NCBI GenBank assembly: GCA_900554925.1
Contig: USJG01000159.1
Span: forward strand, 1 to 5,100
Direction: 5' to 3'
DNA: 5,100 nt
From: an uncultured Lachnospiraceae bacterium
GTDB taxonomy: Bacteria > Bacillota > Clostridia > Lachnospirales > Lachnospiraceae
Shown: positions 1 through 5,100 of the stretch, piece after piece
Position numbering within the stretch: the first letter of the stretch is position 1
How the letters are laid out: every line of letters begins with the position of its first letter
Translations under genes and position numbers: made by a program
The notes under the pieces: generated by a model
Told to the model about the DNA's origin: nothing
Databases searched by the model: none
The model's input: only the letters and a program-made list of their open reading frames with translations

Positions 1-897
1 GTCCAACCTCTCATAATGAGAATTATCCCTTCTGAAAATGATGGATTCGTGCTTGGAACGCTTGATTTTCCCTGCCTTAATCAACCTTTCTTTCTCTGCA
101 CGGATACGTTCCAGAAGGACAGAAGCAGGCTCATCGTTAGGGTCTTGTGGTACAAGTTTGCCTTGGACTGCTTCCTGCAAGATGGATTTTTTGAGTTGTA
201 CCGGAAAGTCTCTGTTATAATCTTGCAGTGCTTTTTCCTTTGTACCATACACATCAACCATTGGTAAGACTTCAAGAAGTTTTGCTACAATTCGTTCCTG
301 TTCTCCAATAGGTGGAACGGGAATAAATAATTCAGCTACAGTGGATGGGCGCAACTCCGTTTGGTTGGTTGAACCTTCACCCAACTTTTCAAGATAAGGT
401 TGATGATATTTCAGGGCAAAAAACAAATAGTCCTTTATTATCTGATTTCCAGAACGGATAATTGTAACATGAGAATCTGGAACAATAACAAAATTATTTA
501 TTCTGTCACTATCACGAAATATTCCAACTCTTCCAAGTGTGCCTTTACCGGTTGAGTTAATAATTATATCTCCATCAACCATATATTCCTCAATAGGATA
601 TTTCTCGAATACGCTATTGTTTAAAAACTTAGCTAACGAAATATCAATTCCACCGAGTTTTACATTGCACTTTTGAGCAAAAACATAGACGATTCCACCA
701 TCAGCATACTTTGGAGATTTGCCACGCTTAATTTCCTTAATAGTAAGTTCTTTAAGTCGTACCCACTCCCAAGATTCCGGAATCTCAAACGGCACCTCAT
801 CTGCAATGCACACAGGCTCGTTTTTACCAACTTTCTCATAAGGCAAATTATCGGCAGCGGTAGATCTCAGCACCACAGTGCATGGTGTTCCCGATTT
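1..897 (-). CDS. hsdS: Type I restriction-modification specificity subunit (HsdS), 5'-truncated and running off the left edge
   Basis: HsdS gives type I restriction-modification complexes their DNA target through two target-recognition domains (TRDs) separated by conserved helices. The minus-strand frame is open from the stop at 898-900 to the window edge. Read N to C it shows PFEIPESWEWVRL (about 757-800), the usual entry to TRD1; a variable TRD1 body; PVPPIGEQERIVAKL (about 277-321), the usual TRD exit; then KSILQEAVQGKLVPQDPNDE and RIRAEKERLIKAGKIKR (about 60-195), the conserved central helix region. TRD2 would lie beyond the edge. The N-terminal conserved region that should precede TRD1 is absent: recognisable homology begins at DNLPYEKVG (about 826-852). 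The only upstream start candidates are GTG codons near 871-876 without a convincing ribosome site, and the first in-frame ATG (580-582) is deep inside TRD1. This fits a silent cassette or a broken gene. The family call is firm; the silent-cassette reading is inference. Confidence 0.88.
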
Positions 898-909
898 TCA
901 ATGGTAGTC

Positions 910-936
910 AACTTCGGTGCAACTTACACAGAAGTT
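910..936. repeat. Palindrome copy 1 (AACTTC / GAAGTT family)
   Basis: Arms 910-920 and 926-936 surround AACTT at 921-925. Nine of eleven positions pair (mismatches 920/926 and 916/930). The outer arms are AACTTC and GAAGTT, the family hallmark. An A-rich, then T-rich tract follows on the plus strand, so a terminator role for this copy alone cannot be excluded. Confidence 0.7.
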
Positions 937-995
937 AAAATCATAATTTTTTATTCTGACTTTACCTGAATTTGAGTTGAAACGAAAATACGTTC

Positions 996-1030
996 TTTTA
1001 ACTTCGCCGCAAGTTGCGTCAAGGTTAAAA
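996..1030. repeat. Palindrome copy 2, 15-bp arms with AAGTT centre
   Basis: Arms TTTTAACTTCGCCGC (996-1010) and GCGTCAAGGTTAAAA (1016-1030) flank AAGTT. Twelve positions form Watson-Crick pairs, one is a wobble pair and two are mismatches. The outermost seven bases on each side pair perfectly. Same architecture as the copies at 910, 1059, 1215 and 1260. Confidence 0.75.
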
Positions 1031-1058
1031 TTGCATTTTTATAGAAGTGAAATATGGC

Positions 1059-1093
1059 TTTGGACTTGTGGGCAACTTGCACAGAAGTCTAAA
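1059..1093. repeat. Palindrome copy 3, 15-bp arms with AACTT centre
   Basis: Arms TTTGGACTTGTGGGC (1059-1073) and GCACAGAAGTCTAAA (1079-1093) flank AACTT. Twelve Watson-Crick pairs, one wobble and two mismatches. Relative to copy 2, one outer A-T pair is replaced by G-C (1063/1089) and its neighbour by a G-T wobble, so base changes on one arm are matched on the other. Confidence 0.75.
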
Positions 1094-1214
1094 TTTTAAT
1101 TACTCGGCGAGATTGTGTTTAAGCTGGACACAAACGATAACGAAGCCCCATGTTTATTTCCAACCGACTTGAGTGGAAGTGATCTTAGGATGAGTTACGT
1201 AGAAGTTGGTATTG

Positions 1215-1246
1215 AACTTCCTGACAACTTGTCGGAAAGGAAAGTT
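1215..1246. repeat. Palindrome copy 4, degenerate, with AACTT centre
   Basis: The inner core GAC-AACTT-GTC (1223-1233) is perfect and is extended by a wobble pair and a C-G pair. The outer arms AACTTCC (1215-1221) and GGAAAGGAAAGTT (1234-1246) still match the family but the right arm carries extra bases, so the outer stem has bulges. It is the weakest of the five copies. Confidence 0.5.
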
Positions 1247-1259
1247 ATGAGTTTGAGTG

Positions 1260-1294
1260 TTTTAACTTCGCGCCAAATTGGCACGAAGTTATTC
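1260..1294. repeat. Palindrome copy 5, near-perfect 12-bp arms with AAATT centre
   Basis: Arms TAACTTCGCGCC (1263-1274) and GGCACGAAGTTA (1280-1291) flank AAATT; 11 of 12 positions pair. The left flank TTTTAACTTCG is identical to that of copy 2 although the inner stem differs (GCC/GGC here, CGC/GCG there). Confidence 0.75.
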
Positions 1295-1351
1295 CATAAA
1301 AATTTCCAGGTCGGGAATGATTTTAAGCTGTAATACGGACATTCACATATT

Positions 1352-1502
1352 GGTTATCAGAAATTCTAAGTTATCAGGAACTTGTTGAAAATCCTCATAG
1401 TTCATAAGGGATTATGGAAAGAAAGTTCCTGATAACTTTTAGAATGTTTATGACTCTTAGATAACGAGATTATTTTATTCATTGAAAGAATTCCTGATAA
1501 CT
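1352..1502. repeat. Nested inverted repeats built from four GTTATCAG-type sites
   Basis: The inner pair is exact: AAGTTATCAGGAACTT at 1368-1383 and its reverse complement at 1423-1438. With flanking ATTCT/AGAAT the homology extends over 1363-1383 and 1423-1445, with a 2-base offset. The outer pair, 1352-1366 and 1488-1502, matches at 13 of 15 positions and uses the same core. So two sites point right and two point left, about 17 bp apart on the left side and 65 bp apart on the right. The loop holds a further short repeat (AATCC at 1390-1394, GGATT at 1409-1413). Possible roles are recombinase or transposase binding sites, a MITE-like element, or an operator cluster; the sequence alone does not decide. 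Confidence 0.75.
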
Positions 1503-1592
1503 TTTACCTATTAACAAAACATGTTTCTCTATGTTGAAAAATAATAGATGGCTGATTTTGGTTTGTACAAAAGGAAATTCTTTTTTATCTGA

Positions 1593-1621
1593 TTGAAAGA
1601 AAGGCTTCAATATGCTATGAT
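1593..1621 (+). promoter_or_regulatory. Sigma-A-type promoter for the nitroreductase (and probably pyrBI)
   Basis: The -35 element TTGAAA (1593-1598), a 17-bp spacer and the -10 element TATGAT (1616-1621) are close to consensus. TGC just before the -10 (1613-1615) gives an extended -10. Transcription would start near 1627-1629, leaving an untranslated leader of about 40 nt. Confidence 0.75.
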
Positions 1622-1656
1622 ATTAAAAGCAACGTAGCCAATAATTGATGATAGAT

Positions 1657-1661
1657 AGGAG
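1657..1661 (+). promoter_or_regulatory. Ribosome binding site that decides the nitroreductase start
   Basis: AGGAG lies 7 nt before the ATG at 1669-1671. The TTG at 1645 and the ATG at 1648 lie upstream of it, and the ATG at 1663 is only 1 nt away, so 1669 is the best start. Confidence 0.75.
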
Positions 1662-1668
1662 TATGCTT

Positions 1669-2211
1669 ATGACCGCAAAAGAATGTATCAAAGAACGCAG
1701 AAGTATCCGCAAATTTAAAGCCGAGCCTGTAGACCATGCGCTGCTTTCAGAAATCATTGAAACCGCCTCCTATGCTCCCAGTTGGAAGCATACACAGATT
1801 ACCCGTTACATTGCGGTAGAGAGAGAACTGAAAGACAGAATTGCCGCCGAATGTACCTCGGCATATCCCAAAAATGGAGAAATTATTGCTCAAGCTCCCT
1901 TATTGATTGCTGTTACGTATATTAAGGGAAGAAGCGGTTTTGAGCGTGACGGCTCCTTCAGCACCATAAGAGGCGCATCCTGGCAGATGTTTGACGCCGG
2001 TATTGCTGCCCAGACATTTTGTCTGGCTGCCTATGAGAAGGGACTTGGCAGTGTTATTATGGGAATCTTTGACGAAGCAAAAGCTGCTTCCCTGCTTAAC
2101 ATTCCCGAAGAAAGAGAGCTGGTTGCCCTTATTCCTGTGGGATACCCGGATGAAGCGCCCACAGCGCCCAGGCGTAAGAGCGTTGAAGATTTATTATCAT
2201 ATCAAAGTTAA
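1669..2211 (+). CDS. Nitroreductase family protein (FMN-dependent)
   Basis: A 180-residue protein, the usual size for small nitroreductase-fold flavoproteins, which bind FMN and reduce nitro or quinone-like substrates with NAD(P)H as cytosolic dimers. RRSIRKF (residues 10-16) is the family's N-terminal FMN-phosphate motif; APSWKHTQ (36-43) is the usual second FMN-contact segment; residues 109-128 (DAGIAAQ through EKGLGS) form the core helix and loop; ALIPVGYP (153-160) followed by RRKSVEDLL near the C-terminus is the typical ending. Substrate cannot be inferred. It is the first gene of a probable nitroreductase-pyrB-pyrI transcription unit. The gene ends 2 nt before a strong hairpin, and its last codons are U-rich, which may matter for pyrBI control. 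The start at 1669 is chosen from the ribosome site; a longer TTG-start version from 1645 is less likely. Confidence 0.9.
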   Translation: MTAKECIKERRSIRKFKAEPVDHALLSEIIETASYAPSWKHTQITRYIAVERELKDRIAAECTSAYPKNGEIIAQAPLLIAVTYIKGRSGFERDGSFSTIRGASWQMFDAGIAAQTFCLAAYEKGLGSVIMGIFDEAKAASLLNIPEERELVALIPVGYPDEAPTAPRRKSVEDLLSYQS

Positions 2212-2213
2212 TT

Positions 2214-2244
2214 AAAATCGAAGAGATTTTCTCTTCGATTTTTT
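2214..2244 (+). terminator. Intrinsic terminator, possibly a pyrBI attenuator
   Basis: A perfect 13-bp stem (2214-2226 with 2230-2242; left arm AAAATCGAAGAGA) closes a TTT loop and ends in a run of six T (2239-2244). It begins 2 nt after the nitroreductase stop codon and ends 18 nt before the pyrB ATG. No promoter fits between it and the pyrB ribosome site, so pyrBI transcripts must read through it or start from a weak promoter inside the nitroreductase 3' end. That placement is the reason to suspect attenuation rather than plain termination. Confidence 0.85.
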
Positions 2245-2248
2245 GTGG

Positions 2249-2254
2249 AAGGAG
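2249..2254 (+). promoter_or_regulatory. pyrB ribosome binding site
   Basis: AAGGAG sits 8 nt before the ATG at 2263. It overlaps the in-frame GTG-initiated extension that would begin at 2245, which argues for the ATG start. It lies only 4 nt after the T-run of the preceding hairpin. Confidence 0.8.
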
Positions 2255-2262
2255 TAAAAATT

Positions 2263-3180
2263 ATGAGACATCTTATGAGTCCCATGGATTTTTCCGTGGA
2301 AGAGTTAAATCAGCTTTTTGATCTGGCAAACGATATTGAGGCGCATATGGACAAGTATGCCCATGCCTGTGCAGGCAAAAAGCTTGCCACCTGCTTTTAT
2401 GAGCCCAGCACACGCACCCGCTTAAGCTTTGAGTCAGCGATGCTGAATTTAGGCGGCAGTGTCCTTGGTTTTTCTGATGCAGGCTCCTCTTCGGCTTCCA
2501 AGGGAGAAAGCGTATCCGACACCATCCGCGTCATCTCCTGCTTTGCCGACATCTGTGCCATGCGTCATCCCAAGGAAGGCGCCCCCATGGTAGCCGCAGG
2601 CAAATCCTCCATCCCGGTGATCAATGCCGGTGATGGCGGCCACCAGCATCCTACCCAGACTCTTACGGATCTTCTGACCATCCGTTCACTTAAGGGACGC
2701 CTGGATCACTTTACTATCGGACTGTGCGGCGATTTAAAATTTGGACGTACCGTACACTCTCTGATCAATGCGCTGGTCCGCTATGAGGGCATTAAATTTA
2801 TCTTTATTTCCCCCAACGAGTTAAGGGTACCTGATTACGTCACTGATATGCTGAAGGAGAAAAATATTCCCTATGAGGAAGTTATCCGCCTGGAGGACAT
2901 CATGCCGAGGCTGGATCTTTTATACATGACAAGGGTTCAGAAGGAACGTTTCTTCAATGAAGAAGACTATGTACGGTTAAAGGATTTTTATATTTTAAAT
3001 AAAGCTAAAATGGAATTGGCCGGACCTGATATGCTGGTGCTTCACCCTCTTCCCAGAGTGAATGAAATTTCCGTAGAGGTAGACGAAGACCCCAGGGCTG
3101 TTTACTTTAAACAGGTACAATACGGCGTCTATGTGAGAATGGCTCTCATCCTCACATTACTGGATATTAAAGTAGATTAG
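2263..3180 (+). CDS. pyrB: Aspartate carbamoyltransferase catalytic subunit
   Basis: This enzyme condenses carbamoyl phosphate and L-aspartate to N-carbamoyl-L-aspartate, the committed step of de novo pyrimidine synthesis, in the cytosol. The product has 305 residues, close to the E. coli catalytic chain. Visible motifs in order: STRTR (49-53), the carbamoyl-phosphate loop; SASKGES (77-83), holding the catalytic lysine that reaches across the trimer interface; HQHPTQ (127-132); GRTVHS (161-166) and TRVQ (223-226), with the aspartate-binding arginines; HPLPR (261-265). No key residue is missing. pyrI follows after 16 nt, so the product is expected to be the allosteric catalytic/regulatory holoenzyme. 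No separate leader or PyrR-type site is seen; control probably acts through the hairpin at 2214-2244. A GTG start at 2245 is possible in frame but would use the ribosome site as coding sequence. Confidence 0.97.
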   Translation: MRHLMSPMDFSVEELNQLFDLANDIEAHMDKYAHACAGKKLATCFYEPSTRTRLSFESAMLNLGGSVLGFSDAGSSSASKGESVSDTIRVISCFADICAMRHPKEGAPMVAAGKSSIPVINAGDGGHQHPTQTLTDLLTIRSLKGRLDHFTIGLCGDLKFGRTVHSLINALVRYEGIKFIFISPNELRVPDYVTDMLKEKNIPYEEVIRLEDIMPRLDLLYMTRVQKERFFNEEDYVRLKDFYILNKAKMELAGPDMLVLHPLPRVNEISVEVDEDPRAVYFKQVQYGVYVRMALILTLLDIKVD

Positions 3181-3196
3181 CAGGAGGAACATAAAT

Positions 3197-3628
3197 ATGC
3201 TGAATGTAGGAAAAATTGAGGAAGGTTTCGTTTTAGACCACATCAAGGCCGGAAAAAGCCTTTCTATTTATCATCATCTTCAACTGGATAAGCTTGACTG
3301 TACTGTGGCCATTATTAAAAATGCCAAAAGCAATAAAATGGGAAAAAAGGATATTTTAAAGGTAGAATGTGACATTGATATGCTGGATCTGGATGTACTG
3401 GCATTTATTGATCACAATATCACCGTCAATGTAATCAAGGACGGGGATATTGTTTCCAAAAAGGAGCTGCTGCTTCCCAAAGAGATCAAAAATGTCATCC
3501 GATGCAAAAATCCCAGATGCATCACCTCCATTGAGCAGGAACTTCCCCATATTTTTGTGCTTGCCGATGAAGAAAAAGAAATTTACCGCTGCAAATATTG
3601 TGAGGAGAAATATACGGAACCCACATAA
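3197..3628 (+). CDS. pyrI: Aspartate carbamoyltransferase regulatory subunit
   Basis: PyrI binds effector nucleotides (in E. coli ATP activates, CTP and UTP inhibit) and holds the catalytic trimers together through a zinc domain. The protein has 143 residues, slightly shorter than E. coli PyrI. The N-terminal allosteric domain keeps the expected contacts: Asp14-His15 in EGFVLDHI, Lys55 in DILKVE and Lys88/Lys89, which I equate with E. coli Asp19-His20, Lys60 and Lys94. The C-terminal zinc domain has four cysteines, C103-x4-C108 and C132-x2-C135, the PyrI pattern. The ribosome site AGGAGG at 3182-3187 lies 9 nt before the ATG. The 16-nt gap to pyrB has no terminator, so the two are co-transcribed; a terminator follows immediately. 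Confidence 0.96.
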   Translation: MLNVGKIEEGFVLDHIKAGKSLSIYHHLQLDKLDCTVAIIKNAKSNKMGKKDILKVECDIDMLDLDVLAFIDHNITVNVIKDGDIVSKKELLLPKEIKNVIRCKNPRCITSIEQELPHIFVLADEEKEIYRCKYCEEKYTEPT

Positions 3629-3630
3629 CA

Positions 3631-3660
3631 AAAGAACTGGCGAAAGGGCCAGTTCTTTTT
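3631..3660 (+). terminator. Rho-independent terminator after pyrI, probably bidirectional
   Basis: An 11-bp perfect stem (AAAGAACTGGC at 3631-3641 with 3648-3658), a 6-nt loop and a T-tract ending at 3660, starting 2 nt after the pyrI stop. The convergent VanZ-like gene ends 15 nt away. On the minus strand the same stem is followed by a weaker T-rich tail, so it can serve both genes. Confidence 0.9.
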
Positions 3661-3675
3661 ATCTGTTTTATTATT

Positions 3676-4182
3676 TTAAATATGACTTGCACTCATTAAC
3701 CTGTAAAATCTTTTTACGATTCTGAAAGCCAGGCTGATAATTGATACAACAGAAAATCCTACAATTACTGCGGATATGCTGACCAGCATTTCTTCATAGC
3801 TGTAATGTCTTGAAGGAATATATATTTTTAATTTTTCTGTGAGATATGCAATGCCCACCAGCACAACTGCTGTAATAGCTGTCTGTATTAACCAGTTATC
3901 CTTTCTGCAGGAAACATGAATCGTAATCGTTCCTACGATGCCAATCAGCACAAAGGCAATAATTCGTCCTTTCTGTCTGATCTCATAGGTAAGGGCATCC
4001 AATTCCTCCTGGGTAACCGCCTCTCCGGAATGCTGGGACTCAGCTATCTGGACAATTACCTGCATTCCCAGCTTCTTGGCATCTTCTCCATTCTGGAAAG
4101 AGAGATAAGCAACACAAGCGACCAAAAAGATAAATATTGTCCACAAAGCCAATACAACCGGCCATTTTTTCTTTTTTCTCAT
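3676..4182 (-). CDS. VanZ-like family integral membrane protein
   Basis: A 168-residue, very hydrophobic protein with a basic N-terminus (MRKKKK) and four predicted membrane spans at about 8-27, 74-90, 98-115 and 131-153. Two places recall the VanZ-like family: LSFQNGEDAKKL (27-38) after the first span, matching the usual 'S-x-Q-x-G-x-x-S' region, and EKLKIYIPSRHYSYEEML (116-133) before the last span, matching the 'E-x-x-Q-x-x-x-P-x-R' region. The usual 'K-x-x-H' at the start of span 2 is not conserved (KGRIIAF here). VanZ itself gives low-level teicoplanin resistance, but most family members have no known role and no function should be assumed here. A weak GGGG-T-AGG ribosome site precedes the ATG. 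It is a single gene with its own promoter, convergent with pyrI. An unrelated four-span protein remains possible. Confidence 0.65.
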   Translation of the reverse strand: MRKKKKWPVVLALWTIFIFLVACVAYLSFQNGEDAKKLGMQVIVQIAESQHSGEAVTQEELDALTYEIRQKGRIIAFVLIGIVGTITIHVSCRKDNWLIQTAITAVVLVGIAYLTEKLKIYIPSRHYSYEEMLVSISAVIVGFSVVSIISLAFRIVKRFYRLMSASHI

Positions 4183-4245
4183 AACCTACCCCGTTTTAGT
4201 CAGAGTTAAAATTCAATTTGCCAATTCCTTGCTCATAATGACTTC

Positions 4246-4275
4246 ATTATATTCTTATATTAGCGCAAATGTCAA
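4246..4275 (-). promoter_or_regulatory. Full-consensus sigma-A promoter for the VanZ-like gene
   Basis: On the minus strand TTGACA (4275-4270) and TATAAT (4251-4246) are both perfect, with an 18-bp spacer. Transcription would start near 4239, leaving about 57 nt before the ATG at 4182. Confidence 0.8.
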
Positions 4276-4328
4276 TTCCCAACTTCCAGTATTAAGAATA
4301 AATTCAAAAATAGCAGCTTCTCACACCG

Positions 4329-4925
4329 TTAATTTTCAAAGGGTGAATGGCTAAGCCTGATAAAATATCCCTGATCATGCTCACATACCGGACATTTTGC
4401 CGGAGCAGCCTCTCCTTCATAAATGTATCCGCAGTTTAAACAGATCCATCTGGTCTTTTCCTCTTCTTTAAACAGCTTCTTCTGCTCCATCCACTCTGCA
4501 AATCTGCCGAAACGGTCGCCATGGATCTTTTCTATTTCTGCAATCATAAAAAAAGAATTTGCCACTTGATCAAATCCTTCTTCTTTCGCCTTCTCTCCAA
4601 ATGCTTTATAAACAGGGTCATGCTCTTCATATTCATTATGCTGCGCCATACGAAGAAGTTTGGAAACATCATCTGCAAGGTCTACCGGATATCCGCCATC
4701 CACATGGATCGTCTCTCCGGATAGTTCCTTTAAATGCTTATAAAAAATTTCCGCATGTTCCTTTTCCTGATTTGCTGTATAAGTAAATACAGCCTCTATT
4801 ACATGCAAATGTTCCTTTTTTGCCTGGGATGCCGCAAAGGTATAACGGTTTCTCGCCTGGCTTTCCCCTGCGAAAGCGCGCATTAAATTGTCTTTCGTTA
4901 CACTGTTCTTAAAATCAACTGCCAT
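4329..4925 (-). CDS. rbr: Rubrerythrin
   Basis: Rubrerythrin is a cytosolic peroxidase of anaerobes that reduces hydrogen peroxide using electrons from rubredoxin-type carriers. The protein has 198 residues with two domains. Residues 1-150 form a ferritin-like four-helix diiron domain with the expected ligands: E21 in AGESQARNRY, E54 and H57 in NQEKEH, E98 and E101 in NEYEEH, and the E130/E132 to H135 segment in AEIEKIH. Residues 158-190 form a rubredoxin-like Fe(Cys)4 domain with C162-x2-C165 and C178-x2-C181. The length and domain order are normal, so it should be active. The ribosome site AAAGGAG (minus strand, 4940-4934) lies 8 nt before the ATG. Regulation by PerR or a similar peroxide sensor would be usual for such genes, but I see no convincing PerR box. 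No clear terminator follows; the 146-nt gap before the VanZ-like gene holds that gene's promoter. Confidence 0.95.
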   Translation of the reverse strand: MAVDFKNSVTKDNLMRAFAGESQARNRYTFAASQAKKEHLHVIEAVFTYTANQEKEHAEIFYKHLKELSGETIHVDGGYPVDLADDVSKLLRMAQHNEYEEHDPVYKAFGEKAKEEGFDQVANSFFMIAEIEKIHGDRFGRFAEWMEQKKLFKEEEKTRWICLNCGYIYEGEAAPAKCPVCEHDQGYFIRLSHSPFEN

Positions 4926-4989
4926 AACAAAATCTCCTTTTATTCCATATATTATTAACGTTGCTTAACCATATTATGGATATTAAAAG

Positions 4990-5011
4990 GAAATTTTATA
5001 CATAAAATTTC
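4990..5011. repeat. Perfect 22-bp AT-rich palindrome upstream of rubrerythrin
   Basis: Ten-base arms (GAAATTTTAT and its complement) flank a 2-base centre. It abuts the stop codon of the upstream minus-strand gene and is followed on that strand by CTTTT. It could be a weak terminator for that gene or an operator for rubrerythrin, whose ATG is 65 nt further on. It does not fit the PerR consensus (TTATAAT-N-ATTATAA). Confidence 0.5.
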
Positions 5012-5100
5012 TTAGGGAATCCGAAATTGTACCGGCTCCGTTTCATCTGTAAGAGGCTCCATTTTGTATTCGGGGAACTGATCAATCAGATCTCCAAGGC
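5012..5100 (-). CDS. C-terminal end of an unidentified protein (partial)
   Basis: The minus-strand frame enters from the right edge and ends at the TAA at 5014-5012, leaving 28 complete codons: LGDLIDQFPEYKMEPL followed by TDETEPVQFRIP. The codon use and acidic, well-mixed composition look like real coding sequence, and the position upstream of rubrerythrin on the same strand is natural for a neighbouring gene. The tail is too short for a family call; no function is proposed. The 86-nt gap to rubrerythrin contains the palindrome at 4990-5011. Confidence 0.6.
   Translation of the reverse strand, partial: LGDLIDQFPEYKMEPLTDETEPVQFRIP

Larger units (their letters stand above)
898..1592. other. 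Gene-free, repeat-rich stretch between hsdS and the nitroreductase promoter
   Basis: About 700 bp carry no reading frame with a plausible ribosome site or a recognisable protein. The longest frame (1115-1333, plus, GTG start) runs straight through two of the palindromes and lacks a Shine-Dalgarno sequence, so it is probably chance. What the stretch does hold is five related imperfect palindromes (910-1294) and a nested inverted-repeat cluster (1352-1502), annotated separately. Between 1505 and 1592 I see only AT-rich sequence with no clear element. Confidence 0.7.

Noticed and set aside
673..969. 98-codon plus-strand frame overlapping the 5' part of hsdS
   Set aside because: It is antisense to a region with clear HsdS homology; a shadow frame.
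910..1294. CRISPR array or integron attC series
   Set aside because: Copies are irregularly spaced, the stems differ and there are no uniform spacers, so it is not CRISPR. Outer arms such as TTTTAAC/GTTAAAA loosely recall attC boxes, but the RYYYAAC/GTTRRRY consensus is not met and no cassette genes lie between copies.
1115..1333. 72-codon plus-strand frame with a GTG start
   Set aside because: No ribosome binding site, no recognisable protein features, and it runs through two of the palindromes; most likely chance.
1627..1635. AAGCAACGT shared by the nitroreductase leader and the rubrerythrin upstream region (minus strand, about 4958-4966)
   Set aside because: A single 9-base match in 5 kb is not enough to propose a shared regulatory site.
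3356..3631. 91-codon minus-strand frame antisense to pyrI
   Set aside because: Lies within the strongly supported pyrI gene and has no features of its own.
4926..4989. Rubrerythrin promoter and possible Rex or PerR operator
   Set aside because: TAATAT at 4954-4949 (minus) could be a -10, but no acceptable -35 is found at 16-18 bp. TTAA-N6-TTAA around 4956-4969 has the wrong spacing for Rex, and no PerR box is seen.

Overview
The window looks like chromosome from a low-GC Gram-positive anaerobe, most likely a Lachnospiraceae-type Clostridium. The basis is strong AGGAGG-type ribosome binding sites, sigma-A-like promoters, a rubrerythrin, an E. coli-like PyrB+PyrI aspartate transcarbamoylase encoded by two separate genes, and a gut-Firmicute style type I restriction specificity (HsdS) sequence. 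The assignment rests on sequence character and gene content only; no database was searched.

Layout. (1) Positions 1-897, minus strand: part of a type I restriction-modification HsdS subunit that runs off the left edge. Its 5' end is missing: homology starts abruptly at the edge of the first target-recognition domain, with no start codon or ribosome site, as expected for a silent, recombination-derived hsdS cassette. (2) Positions 898-1592: about 700 bp with no credible gene but much structure. It holds five imperfect palindromes sharing an AA-C/G/A-TT centre and AACTTC/GAAGTT-like outer arms, followed by a nested set of four GTTATCAG-type sites in two orientations. (3) Positions 1593-3660, plus strand: a good promoter, a nitroreductase-family gene, a terminator-shaped hairpin, then pyrB and pyrI and a second terminator. 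(4) Positions 3676-4275, minus strand: a VanZ-like membrane protein with a full-consensus promoter. (5) Positions 4329-4925, minus strand: rubrerythrin. (6) Positions 5012-5100, minus strand: the last 28 codons of an unidentified gene.

How it fits together. PyrB and PyrI form the allosteric aspartate transcarbamoylase of pyrimidine synthesis. There is no room for a promoter between the nitroreductase hairpin and the pyrB ribosome site, and the hairpin starts 2 nt after the nitroreductase stop codon in a U-rich context. This suggests that the hairpin acts as an attenuator for pyrBI, with the nitroreductase reading frame in the role of the leader peptide. The left part looks like accessory DNA (restriction island plus repeats) and the right part like conserved backbone, with the junction probably near 1350-1505.
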